Origin: Amoebophrya sp. A120
Taxonomy: Eukaryota; Sar; Dinophyceae; Syndiniales; Amoebophryaceae
Assembly: GCA_905178155.1 (NCBI GenBank)
Contig: CAJINV010000007.1
Location: 2,647,151-2,711,150, forward strand
Length of the DNA stretch: 64,000 nt
Direction of reading: 5' to 3'
Below, in pieces: positions 1 to 11,043 of this stretch (within the stretch, counting starts at the first letter, position 1; each line of letters opens with the position of its first letter). The notes under the pieces are model-generated. The model saw nothing but the letters and a program-made list of their open reading frames with translations. It was not told the DNA's origin and ran no database searches. A program made the translations under genes and the position numbers.

Positions 1-292
1 GTCAAGACCAGGTGGATCATTACCAATTGCACGCAACATGGTTTCACTCCGGAAGTCGATCCAACAGGCCAAGTAATCTCATTCTGACTCTCTCTGTGCC
101 ACACACCGTCACGAGAATGAATCGACGCCGACACGGATTCGCGAAGAGCACGACGCTGACCACTACGCCCACGGAAGTGATCTCAACTCAGCTGTCCGAA
201 CTCACATCAATGCGACATGTAGTTTTTGTTTATGCTGTACGGCATCTTCGCCTAGACGTTTGTATTTTTATTTACGGCAGATTCATCGCTTG

Positions 293-3200
293 TTAGATGT
301 AAACAGCAACGCCCTCGAGCCCGTCGTTCTTCTCCTGCGTGTTCCCCTCGGTTTTTTTTTGCTCCTCCATCGCCGGTGATGGTGAAGATGCAGTACTACC
401 AGAAGTGTAGCGCAGCCCTTCTCGTTCTGTTTGTGTTGCTCCTTGACGCCGCTTGATCTTATCATCTTCATCTTGCTTCTCGTGGTCTATTTGCTCTTGG
501 TTTTCATCATCTTCCTCATCCGAGTCGGGTTTTTCGTCCTCGTGCTCCAAATAGTTGACTACCTGTGCACTTCTAGCCTGTTTCGTCTTTGCTTGCTCAG
601 CCGTATCAGGTTTACTCTCCAGGTTGCCGGTGGTTGTACTTTCATCTACTTGTACTTCCTCGTCTTTCGCCCGTGAAGGTGTCGGCTGTTTTGTTACCAT
701 CCCGAGGCGTTGCATGATCGATTTCAGTTTCTCGGTCTGCTCCTCAGGGTCTTCTCTGGGATCATTGGTCTCCTCGAGTTGCAGCTCGGAAGATGTTGTA
801 ATTTTGCCGGTCGTGGACGATGCCGATGCAGGACGAACATCGTTACCAGCGTCACTCTTTGCACCTCTCGCATGGTCTGACGTCGAAGCTGATGCTTCTT
901 TCCCACCAAATGTCGCTTGCCACCACGAGATGACGGCTTCGCGGAGAGCTATTGGCGTTCCTGATTGCCACCACCTGCTTGATTTCGCTCCTTGCTGGTC
1001 CTGGTCGTCTTCACGTGCTGTTGTCCTCAGTGACGCGGAACTACTTTGTTCGTCGCTGACCTTATGGTCTTCATCATCTCCACCTTTCAAAACCCGTCTC
1101 AAAGTTGTAGCCGACTTCTGGGATATCTGTCCCATCACGCTGCTCGCCTGGATCGCTTCCAACCGTTCCTTTTCCCGTTCACTCGGCGGCTCCGTGTTTT
1201 GCTCCGATTTCGCGGTGGGTAAGAAGTGCCCGGTGGCTAAATACTCGTCGAACTTTTGGTCCTTCTGCACCGTGGTGTGGAGGTACACCGTGTAGTGGTG
1301 ATAAGGCTCGCCGTTTTTGTAGACTTGCAGGATCAACGTCGTTCCTTGCTTCCCCGTTGCTACGGAAATCGGGTCGGTTGGCAATCCTAACTGCACGTCG
1401 CACAGTTTCTCCTGCGTGGGACGGCGGAACTCCGCGGTAATCCCGTCAGGCTCGCCGTAGATGACCTGTTGATGACGAGTCGTAAAGGAAATAATTTATT
1501 GGCGGGGTCGATCCCGTGATACTTGCAGAAGCTGCAGCATGGTGGAATACTCATGCACTTCTATATTGTTTATTGTGTTGGAAAACTCATGCACTATATT
1601 GTAAAGGGCTCTGTTCACGCGCAAAGATGTAGGTGCAAGGACGTACTACCATCAAGTGCACTTTTCGCAAGTGCGTGGTGCAGTAGATCTTCGCTCTGTC
1701 CTCCGGGTCGTGGATGCAATGCCCCTCTCCCATGATCGGGGACACGACCACCAATTTGCTCAAATCAATCCGGACCATGTTGGCGCCAAACCACTTGTCG
1801 TGGGATGATTTTGTGTCGGTTTGCAGTTCCAGCGGAATGGTCCGCTTCGCGCCCATGCCGCCGTGCATCACGATTTTGAACTCCTCCACCCCGTTCGGTT
1901 GCTGCAGAATCGTCGGAAGCCCGTTCAACAGTTTCGTCTCGTGGTCGTGCGAGTCGTACATTTTGATCTCACACGTCGCGTTCCAGGTCTATGGGGTTCG
2001 CAAACATTACATTCTCAACTGTTACATGATTTGTCATGCAAAATGACCAATTAAGCTGCTTCGCATAACAAGTTCTCGAATGGCTAAACAGCGTCTAAAT
2101 CTGTACCAAATCTGTCATGCAAGACGCACAAGCTCCCTCCTCTCACTTTCCCTTTCGCCATTCTTGCATAACAAATTGAATTCATGCAACAGTTGAGGAT
2201 GTAAATTGAGAACGCCATAAGGTCGCGATCAAGGTCGCCTGAAAGGTGAACTGCCGGCACACGAAAGCGCCGTTTCTTTTCTGTTCGCAGGAACCGAGCC
2301 CCGCGGGAGTTTGGAGGTTGAACTTCACAGACCTGATATGTTTGTTGATGTGGGGAAGGTGCTTGTTTGCAGATTCGATTTCATGTCAGAGGAGAATTTA
2401 TTTTCGGAGTCATGCAGTTAGAAGTTCAAGCACAAGCTGTGTGCCCTCTTATTAGCCATAGCCCGCACCACAAAGAGGCGCTATTGGTTGTATCGAAACA
2501 TAAATACTCTAAATCCGTCGCTTCCGGTTTCTCGAGCTTGATCAGGTATGTGCGCAGAATTTCCGATCCGCCGGTCCACCGGGGGTGTTTGTAGGCACAG
2601 GACACCATGACGTGCTCCACGGGGTGCCGGATGTACTGCCGATAGGGGTACCCGGGGGAAAGAATCTCTCCGTCCCACTTGTAGTAGGGCGTTTCCGGGT
2701 CGCACTCGGCGTAAATGTCCACGTAATCGTGGAGCGTGGAGAGGACGTATAGAAACTTGTTGTGCAGTTTTTTCGTTTTCGTCGACTCCTGGATCAGAGT
2801 CCCGTACTGCGAATAGACATACACGGACGTGAGGCGGAGCTGTGGTGACGCGGCTTTTTATTTTTTTCTCTCTATATACACCGACATAAAAACGCAAGAA
2901 TTGACATGACTCTAGCAGAGGCATGACTTCTCCGTCCAGGTGTACTTCCATGAGCAAACTGCTCGATACTTCTACATTTTGACCGAACCATTTTTACCAG
3001 ATCCGGCGCCGGTGCCTGCAGCATGCGCAAGTAGTAGGTGTGCGCGTTGTACTCGTCCTTCGGATCGGAGACCAGCAACTCGGCCGTGTAGTCCAAAGCT
3101 GCGTTGGTTTCGTTCAGATGGAATGGGATCAGAATCGGCTCCAGCGACGAATACACGTGCTCGATCCCGTCCAGCGACAGTTTTGGCGGGTACCGGGGCG

Positions 3201-3579
3201 GAAAATGGTGAAACGCCAGGTCCGGCATGATGTGGCAAAAGCGGTCCCGCGCACTCCGGACGACCACGTTGTAGTAGAAGTTGTCTCGGCTGAACTCCGG
3301 CTCTAATTCCGCACCGGTGACCACGATGCTGTGGAGTTTGGTGTAATACCCGCGCTCGCCCCACCGGGGGAGTTGATGCTTGTGCGAACTCACCGTGGAC
3401 TCGGCGTGGGCGGCTTGGATTTTCGCCTCGTCTCGCATCACCTTGTCAATGTCGGACGTAATGTCCTTCTGATCGACGGCGAGAACTGGTGTCGCCGTGT
3501 GGAGGAGATTTGTCAGGACGGTAAGCAGGAGTAGTAGACCCGCAGGCGTTGATGTTAAGCTTGAGAGGGGCACTTTCAT
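293..3579 (-). CDS. Secreted protein with cadherin-like beta-sandwich domain, at least 4 exons
   Basis: The chosen ATG at 3579 begins MKVPLSSL and leads into a leucine-rich signal peptide ending near TPVLAVDQ. Exon 1 (3579 to about 2998, donor GTAAAA) holds a segment starting LHSIVVTGAELEPEF and ending in HTYYLRML. This fits the pattern of the cadherin-like beta-sandwich family (PF12733): a G-x-L-x-P-x-F strand, then Y-x-V-x-V, then a closing Y-x-L/I strand. Exons about 2824-2490, about 2400-2225 plus 1984-1670 (split by an introner), and 1465-293 follow. The last exon starts VIYGEPDG after CAACAG and ends in a long Glu/Asp/Lys/Ser-rich tail. The first and third exons look extracellular (Cys, N-glycosylation NAT). 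Domain assignment is by eye; binding partner and function are unknown. The boundaries at about 2490-2400 are not resolved. Confidence 0.6.
1990..2219. mobile_element. Introner-like intron, family B, 5-bp TSD AGGTC
   Basis: A 230-bp segment starts TATGGGGTTC and ends GAACGCCATA. Its two ends are diverged inverted repeats of about 45 bp, including a shared TCTCAACTGTT core. AGGTC lies immediately on both sides (1985-1989 and 2220-2224). On the minus strand, removing the element plus one AGGTC copy joins the reading frames as ...LIATWNATCEIKM without a stop. The resulting intron would not have GT-AG ends. Confidence 0.8.
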
Positions 3580-3732
3580 CTTTTGGAAGATCTTCTGTGA
3601 GGAACTGCAGGTACGTCGTCGCTCTCCGGGCGTGTAGCTGGTGCTCCCACTTCTTCGGGTCTCCCACCTCCCGCTGACGCTGCAGCTACCCCTGGTGATA
3701 TAATGATTCATGATCAGGATCTTTTCGTTCAT

Positions 3733-4800
3733 GTAAAGAACATGTCGTCGCGGTTACAACTACGTGCGTCACGATCTCCTGCACAATCCACCTACATAAG
3801 TATCTGAATCTGAGCGTTAGATCGTATTTGTATAGAAAACCAGGACGACCTACTCTCGAGAAATTCGACTCAAAAAAAAATGAAACGTATAAGGTACTCG
3901 ATCTCTCCTGGTGGCTCACGATGTGCTTCATCTCGCTCCTGTGCAGGACTAAATTTTGGCAGTAGTGCAACTTTGCGACCTAGTACTGCTGTAGGGCCGC
4001 TCTGGTCCCTCTTACGATGAAAGGAAAAAAATGCGGATGCTCATGCTCTTGCCCGTTCACTATCTCATCTTCCCGGTCGCGAACAAGACGAGCATGAAGA
4101 GCGCAAGATTTTTAGTACGCCGGCTTGCTCCAGTTTCTGCCGTCAGAGCCGACTGCTTGTGCGCTGTCTTCGGGCCCGGCCCTCGGGCTTCTTTCCTGCA
4201 TCGCTGCCGCTGCAACCACAGCCCCTGATAGGATCAAGAAGAAGGTTTCACTTTTATTGCATGACTACACTTATTCACAGTTGCCAACGACCAGCAAGAG
4301 ACTTTGTATCTTCGATACGCATCAACATGTCGCATCTACTCCTGCAAAAGGAGGTCGCTTTCGACGTACTTCTACTTGCTGTCGCACAGTTTTATCTTCA
4401 CGGAGCGCAGCAAGAAAAGAAAACGCCCACAGTGTGTCGTAGCTACTACACTAACACCTGTCACATCATAGGGTTAGGGGTACTCCTTCCAGTTCTAGCA
4501 GACACTCAAGAAAAACACCAAATAAGTGCCAGTATGTAAGTGCATGATATCGGTGCTGTTGCAGAATAAGATACGGGCTTCTTATTCTACTCAGAGGACA
4601 GATCCAGAAGGAGCGTCATAAGCGTGCAGATTCAGCTTTACCGCGATTTTTATGTCCTCCTCTTCCGCGCTACTCTTTCAGTTTCAGAACTACGGCCGTA
4701 GCTCTGCCTCTGCGGAAGCATCAAGGGTTTGGGTTTCGATTGGCTAAATTCTGTCACGAAGCTACAGGCGAACGCGAACTAAAAAACACTATAAAAATTT
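3733..4800. other. Intergenic region, nothing recognised
   Basis: About 1.1 kb between the secreted-protein gene and the PP2C gene, AT-richer than the coding sequence. Only short open frames without domain features are present. I see no repeat, RNA gene or clear regulatory motif. Confidence 0.5.
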
Positions 4801-6709
4801 TCAGTAAACCAGGATTTCGTGCCTGGCTTTTGAGTGTGTAATCTTCTGCGCCACTCCGGGCAGGCACACATACTCCATTGACGGCCCGGTTACCCCCTCC
4901 CTCTTCTTCTCTCCAGACTTATGTGTCATGATTACTAACAGTGACTGCTCCCCCTTGCTCTTCCTGACTTGCTGCACGCAAGCTAGAAACACGGGGTCGC
5001 TCTTGCTGTAACTTGCTGTGGGTACTATGCTAGACAAATCTGGGACAGTGTCCTCAGAAACGAGATCGGTGTCAAGCAAGCTGTAAACCTCGACATCATT
5101 TAAGTTAACAGATTTAGCCAATTCGAACTTGAGCTGCGGCGGGCCGGTGAACTTCGTCTTTTTCTCGGAGCCACTGCCCTGCTTCAGGCTGACGATGCAA
5201 GCCGTCATGTTGTCCGTGCCCAGGCTGTTCATCTGTAGATTTCGATTTTTTTTTTTGCAGGAATGAAGATGCTTTTGCTGAGGTGGATATCAAATGGCAG
5301 CTCGACGGACGCATATTTCTATCGATGATTTGCAGCCTATGTATCGCTATCTTGATTTCGTCGCATAATTTGGAGCTAGTCCATACAGAAGCCCATTTTA
5401 GTAAGTTAGGTATTAAGTCGCAGTACGTTCGAATCCGGACTGCAACACCTTTCCAGCAGGGCTTCGGCGCACCTTCGCAGGTTCTGCTCGCTGTGGTCAT
5501 CCTGCAGGAAGTTCTGGACAAACGCGAGACACTGCTCGTTTGTGACCACGTCCCAGATGCCGTCACACGCAAGTATGAGCAAGTCGTCGGTTGGCTCCAG
5601 CGTGCACTCAAGGATGTCAGCATGGCCTAGTTTTCGTTTATTTTCGCTTCGTGTTCATTCATTTTTGGAAAATGAGCATCTTTGCAACTACCTACAGCAC
5701 TGCATTGAGTCGAATAAGTCACAATACGCCCTTTATTTTCAGGAAAAACAAATTTGTACCGGCAATCACTTGCTTGTCCGGGCCCGTCTCGTCTAGCGCT
5801 GTCTTGTACCTCAAATCCCCCAAGGCCCGGCTCAAGTTTAAATTCTGACACACCCGGTACTGCCCCTGCATCAAATCCACGGTCCCGCCAGCTTCTTGTA
5901 TTCGTTTCCTCTCCCGGGGCGAATTCGGTTTGTGATCGTGCGTGAAGACGCGGACCTTTCCTGTTTTCGTCCCTATTATCGCACGGGAGTCACCGGCGTT
6001 CGCGAAGTAGCACTTCTTGCCTGATATTGGTTAGTTTTAATTTTCGCAATAGTATCTATGGGACCTTCATAGAAAGAAGATTGCATACAGACACCGTGCC
6101 TTGTCTTTGTTGGGTATGCAATCCTGAAATCGCACACGATATCTGTCATGATGCGAAACTCGTCCCATCTCTACCTTGTATCGCACAGGTGACCGCAGTG
6201 CAGCCCTGTCCGCCGTATTTCGTCGAGGAGGCCATGTCTCGGTTCATTATTCTATCCAGTTCGTGGTACGTTTCCTGCAAGGCCTCGCCCAGGTCCGCCA
6301 CCTTGTTTTGCTGGTTGCGGAAGACTTTGGCGAAATCTTTCGCGACAAGTTCCGACACGTCTTTACCCCCATGTCCATCATACACGCCGAAGAGGGCGGC
6401 GGGGTTCTCGCGGAAAAAGGCCGTGAAGTCCGCAATGTGTGCGTCCTCCATGGTTCTTCGCCAACCCTGAATTTGTCCGTTTATTTGAACAGTTCGTTTG
6501 TCTTTACACATGACAGATTGCCCAGTAGCAACATTTTGCGCACCATCGCGAGGGAGAAGAGAAATTTCCGTCAAAATTCAAAACTGTATCATGTGCTTAC
6601 GTTGCAATATCAAAAGAACCTGCATGGCACTGACGGCATATTTCATGCCCAGACCGGACCCGCTCTCGGTCTGCTTTTCCTTGCATGGCTTGTCGAGCAA
6701 GCCACCCAT
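4801..6709 (-). CDS. PP2C-family (PPM) Ser/Thr protein phosphatase, 5 exons
   Basis: Metal-dependent phosphatase that removes phosphate from Ser/Thr residues. Exons resolve at 6709-6620, 6466-6175, 6020-5760, 5626-5427 and 5232-4801, all with GT-AG introns, and sum to 1275 nt (424 residues). The N-terminus MGGLLDKPCKEK is typical of PP2Cs and could be myristoylated (Gly2). Motifs in order: MQGWRRTMEDAH (metal-binding E and D), GVYDGHGG, FANAGDSRA, AGGTVDLM, LSRALGDLRYK, ILACDGIWDVV and LGTDNMTACIV. All aspartates expected for the two-metal centre are present, so it is probably active. About 110 residues follow the catalytic domain and match nothing I know. The intron at 6021-6174 contains a perfect 10-bp stem (6079-6088 with 6114-6123). 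Confidence 0.93.
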
Positions 6710-7516
6710 CTTGTGAAAATTCAATCTCTTTCCGTTGTCAGGTACTGAAGGCACGAATTTCAGTCAAACAACTGAGAGAGGTGATGCACAGACACAAATT
6801 CCCATCCGCGATTTTATCATGAAAAATACACTCAAACTTGATTAATTCACTGGCAGTACGTAGTGTAGTGTTGTATGCAAAAGAACCAAATCATCAACAT
6901 CAACTCGTCATCTCCTCCGAAGTTGAGTCTTCTTGAATCAATGAGTAAAGAGAAGGACGAGTAAACCTGAACCTCAACCTGATGTCATTATTAGAAGGAA
7001 AAGAAATATCATCCATAGTTGTGGGACTTTCTGGAGGACGGAGGGAGTGCCGCAACAAGCTACTTACTTTTAAGACTTTCATTCACGCGACAATTCAGCA
7101 CTTACTTAGCTGTGGTTCCGAAACGAAAGGGTCAACGTTTCTACTTCTATGAGAGCGACAGAAGCGGCAGGAGCTCTAGCAAAAACTATGCAAGAAAGTG
7201 CTCGTCCTGTAGGACTGTTCACACGAAGAGTGGCAGACAGGGCAGACTGTGTAAAACTTTGTTTAGTATTTGAGTCAATTAGTGTGGAAGATGAACAACG
7301 CACCCTCTCAGCTATTTTCATGGTTTCTAGTTCTACGTTCTGAAAGAGTGCCGTCAGGAGCAACGCGCTGCTCTGGTTCTCTTTCGAATAGCTTCATGCG
7401 TTTCATCGTTAAAGAGGCGTCCTGCTCGCCCTGATTCTTTCACATTGCTGTTGCACTCAAATCGGAATCGCATTCGATCAGTGAGGACTAACCAACCTTA
7501 CTTTTTCAACTCATCA
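6710..7516. other. Intergenic region, nothing recognised
   Basis: About 0.8 kb upstream of the PP2C start and downstream of the HTH gene. There are no open frames with domain features and no repeats seen. It should contain the PP2C 5' untranslated region. Confidence 0.5.
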
Positions 7517-7807
7517 TCAAGGTACTTTATCCATTTTCGCAAAATTCTTTTTTCGTAGCGACACCCCGAGACTCTGTCGCAACACGGAGTGCTCCACTTC
7601 GGTGGGCACCGCAAACCCCTTCTCGATCTGTCCGATGTACCGTTCGCCAAGTCCAGTCGCCCACCCAAGCTTCCACATTGGTATCCTCTTGCTCTTTCGC
7701 GCGAATCGCAGGGCGTGTCCAAGGTGTGGCCACGCGTGGCAGTTGAAATCTTTACTGGCGTGAGGCCACAGCCACAGACGGAGACGGGGTGTTGAGATGG
7801 AAAGCAT
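7517..7807 (-). CDS. Small cro/C1 (Xre)-type helix-turn-helix protein
   Basis: A single-exon 96-residue frame from ATG at 7807. Residues about 28-82 fit an Xre/MBF1-type HTH. The first helix is GHALRFARKSKRIPMWKLG, the recognition region is ATGLGERYIGQIEKG, and the domain closes with LRQSLGVSLRKK. The closing LGV-x-LR-x-K resembles the end of multiprotein bridging factor 1 (MBF1), but the usual MBF1 N-terminal domain is missing. It could be a shortened MBF1-like transcription coactivator, or a single HTH domain of bacterial origin. Without a search I cannot separate these. The first 27 residues are unremarkable. Confidence 0.6.
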   Translation of the reverse strand: MLSISTPRLRLWLWPHASKDFNCHAWPHLGHALRFARKSKRIPMWKLGWATGLGERYIGQIEKGFAVPTEVEHSVLRQSLGVSLRKKNFAKMDKVP

Positions 7808-8479
7808 TTCTAATTACTTTCTTGAGGCTGTTTTCATTGTGTAGTACTGCTAGTAGTAGTACCCGAAAATGTCCTTGAGTTCTTAATCTTAGACAACTTT
7901 GTCCTTTTGGTCTCTTGGCGTTCTTAATATCACGTGCACATACACGACCATCTTCAGACAACCATGACGATCATGATCTTTAACAACCTTAAAACTCTCG
8001 AGCCGACGCAGATGACGGCTGCAATGCATATGTGTTTCAGAAGATCCTTTGACGAACACCACTGGTGAGTGAAGCCACATTTATCACAAACATGAAGACG
8101 CCAGCAATCGAAGCCAAAGTCACAGGTGGTCGCTGCAATTTTTTGCGAAACAAACGCGCCACCACATCAAATTCGTTGAAATATTTTTTGCGATTTTTGC
8201 AATTGGAATGGTTCTTCTCGTGTGGATTGTGAGTGTTCGCAAAAGCAAAAACATATGGAAGAAGTCGGGCGGTCGAAATGTGTACAAGCGTGACGCGTTC
8301 CATTCGACGGCCCACACCAACGGACCAACGACACCAATTATCAAAGAGTACAGCATAACTTACTCGAGCATCTACACTCCAGGTATACACACAGATAGTG
8401 TCTGCTGTCTGCGAGTTATTTCCAGCATTTGATAAATCCATATACCAGCAATCCGCCCTTTCTAGTACTTAAGCACTTC
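7808..8479. other. Intergenic region, nothing recognised
   Basis: About 0.67 kb with only short overlapping frames on both strands and no domain or repeat signal. Confidence 0.5.
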
Positions 8480-11043
8480 TTACGCCTGCGAGCTCGCCTT
8501 TGACCCGCCGCTGCTGCCCTCTTTTTCCCCCGCTCCGTCCTCGGACAGCACCGAGGACCCCTCCTTCTCCTCCCCGCTGTCCTTTTTCGATCCCCCGGTC
8601 TTGGAATCTGCCGCCGCGGACGACGAATCCTCTTCCGTGACCGACTCCAACGTCGACTGACTCATGTCCTCAAACCCGACCGCTTCCGTCGCGAGGATCC
8701 CCAAGTCCGTCGTCCACTTGCGCACGCATTTCCGCACCGCCTTCTGCAGCATCTCCTCGGCCTTCTGCTCCAAGTCGATCACCTCTTTCTCCTTCGCAAT
8801 CCCGGTCACACTGTCGATGCTGGTTTCCGGCTCGGTGAACCCGTCTTCCACCCGTTCCTTCACCTTCTCGACCGCCTCCAAAATGTCCGCCGCCAGGCGA
8901 TTCTCGTGCCCCGGCAAAATCTTAAACTTCTGCGGGTCGCGGGACTTGATCAACCGATTCAGGTACCGCGCGTGGGTCTTCTTCGGCCGGGTCGCGAGCA
9001 AGGATAACGTTGACGATCCGGTGGAGAATTCCTCCAGTTTCTGCTCGTTCACCACCCACTTCCGCGCCGCCTGCGCCGGGATGTCTTTGGGCGCGCGGTA
9101 CAGGTTCGGCCCCAGCCCGCCGAACAGTTTCAGATCCCCGCCACCGTACTGCGCCTTGTGGTACTGCAGCGTGGTGCGGTCCGGGTGTTCCGTGCCCAGC
9201 ATGACGTGCTCGTGTTCCAGCCGGTCCTTATTCATCCCCGCCGCGATGTGGGCCGGAACCGGGAAGTGCTGGCCGCCCGGTCCGGCCTGCAGCATCGCTT
9301 CTTGCCGGCTCATGGACTTCGCCCGGGCCTTCTTCGCGAGATTCTTCGCTCGGAGCAGTCCCCCCAACGCCGCTCCCGCCCCGAGACCGCCACCACCTCC
9401 GCTGGTGGTGCCGCGGCTGGAGGTGGTCCTGGAAAGCTGCCTTATCAAATGTAAAAATGTCTGGGTCTGGAAGAATGCGCGATTTGTCATGCAGCTTTTC
9501 CATGACCCATGAGGTCTGGAATGCAGGACCTAGCATGACAGATTCTGCGCGACCTTTCTCATGCCTATCCTGCATGAGAAACTGCCTCCCGACTTGGTCA
9601 AAACTGGACGACTTTTGGCAATCATGCAACACAGATTTTTGCATGCTGCAGATTTAGCATGACAAGTTGCATTCTTCCAGACCCAGACATTTTTACATTT
9701 GATATGCCCGTCTGCGGTATTGTTTTCAACGTCTTCGTCCGCGAAGGTCACCAAATTCGCCGCTTTTTCGAGCGCGTCTAACTTCCTTTTCCTCTTCTCC
9801 TTTTCCTTCCGCTCCTCCCGCCGCTTCTCCGATTTTCGCTGCGCCGTCGGGTTGTCGCGAAACTCCTTTTCGAGTGTGATGCTGTCCTCCCAGAGCGGGT
9901 CATCGAGTTCCTGCGAAAGTGACCGCTTCTCGTCGATGATGGAGGAGGTCATCAGGGTGGATACCATGCTGCTGTCCTCGCGGGAAGTTTGCTGTTGTAT
10001 GTGGAATTCGATTTCGATTTGCTCTTTGTCAGTCTCATCTTTTTCTCTTCTTTATCTTGAAGATGATAGGGAAGTAGTAGATGCAGCATTGTTGGTGCGG
10101 CGCATGTAGTTGTAAATCAGCTGGCACGTGGCGGGCAGTAATTGTTCGGTTATCGTGGTGACTAAGATTTGATAGATTAGATGGCTTTCAAGCGAACTTG
10201 TTGTCCTTTAGAGATAGCTTAAATTCAAAAGAACTTCAACTTGGTTATTCTTATTACTACCGCATCAAAGCTGGTCCCGTCGATTGAGTGAAGCACCTGC
10301 GACAGAAATTCGGATTGGTTCTGCGCCGGGTCAAAAAACCGCCGGTTTAACATTTCTCTTTCCGCCAAACCCCTGCAGTAGTCCTTCGCCAAGCGTTCGT
10401 ACGCACTGGGTGGCATCTGCTTCCAGGTCGATTCGTCGACGGAATCCTGGGCCGTCATGACCACGTTTCCCAAAAATCCGTCTGGCGAGTACTTCCCTAA
10501 CCTGTTTGTGGCGTCGTCCTCCGGCGACCCAAGTTGGGCAAGCTGTTTTTTCGTCAGCTTTTTGTTCTTTTTCGCGGTTCTGTTCTCTCCATCTTCATTG
10601 CCCTGTTCCTCGGACAAACTCTGCGATCGGCTCGTAGTACTGTTCTTCAGCGTCGAACTCTCGCCGCCGTCTGTTTTTGTGAACTTCGACGTTTCGGGGG
10701 CACCGGAAATCGTGTTCTCATTGCCCTCGTGGTCATCTTCCCCGCCGGAATGGTCACCACGCGCCTGATCCTCGTCGTCTTCCGAGTCCTCGTCTTCGTC
10801 GACTTTTACTTGCAAGAAATCCGGTTGCGCCATCACGCCGCCCTCCGGCTTTTCCATCGGCAATAACCCCCCAAACCGGCCGTAGGTCCGGGCCATGGAG
10901 GGCTTCATGGGCTGTCCGAGTTTCGCGCGGTGGTCCCGGATCAACATGTCGAGGGATTGGACTTCGGACAGATTACGGTTCAGCTCGGCCTGCCCCTCGT
11001 CGAAGCACGAGTTCAAACGCCAATAATGATCTTGGAGATACAT
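8480..11043 (-). CDS. Charged protein of unknown function, 3 exons, one intron is an introner
   Basis: Exon 1 runs from ATG 11043 (MYLQDHYWRL) to 10261 and ends DGTSFDA before GTAGTA. Exon 2 begins after ACAACAG at 9991 (QTSREDSSM). An introner at 9443-9704 separates exons 2 and 3. Removing it with one flanking repeat copy gives ...ENNTADG-QLSRTTSS... in frame. The exons sum to about 675 residues. Features seen: an acidic, Ser-rich stretch in exon 1, a Lys/Arg/Glu coiled coil (EKRREERKEKEKRKRK) in exon 2, and a Gly/Ala run in exon 3. Two more ordered blocks follow (KKTHARYLNRLIKSRDP; AADILEAVEKVKERV), then an acidic Ser-rich tail. I do not recognise the family. The ordered blocks suggest a conserved domain in the second half. 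Confidence 0.7.
9443..9704. mobile_element. Introner-like intron, family A
   Basis: A 262-bp element starts TATCAAATG and ends CATTTGATA. Its inverted-repeat ends share ATGTCTGGGTCTGGAAG. Flanks are TGCCT (9438-9442) and TGCCC (9705-9709), an imperfect 5-bp target duplication. On the minus strand, excision can be read as a GC-AG intron (GG|GCATATC ... GATAAG|GCAG) that keeps the frame. The interior has several CATGACA/TGTCATGCA motifs and no coding potential. Confidence 0.88.

Noticed and set aside
8664-9512. 282-codon plus-strand frame
   Set aside because: Antisense of the exon of the 8480-11043 gene; the minus frame continues across the introner and has coherent composition.
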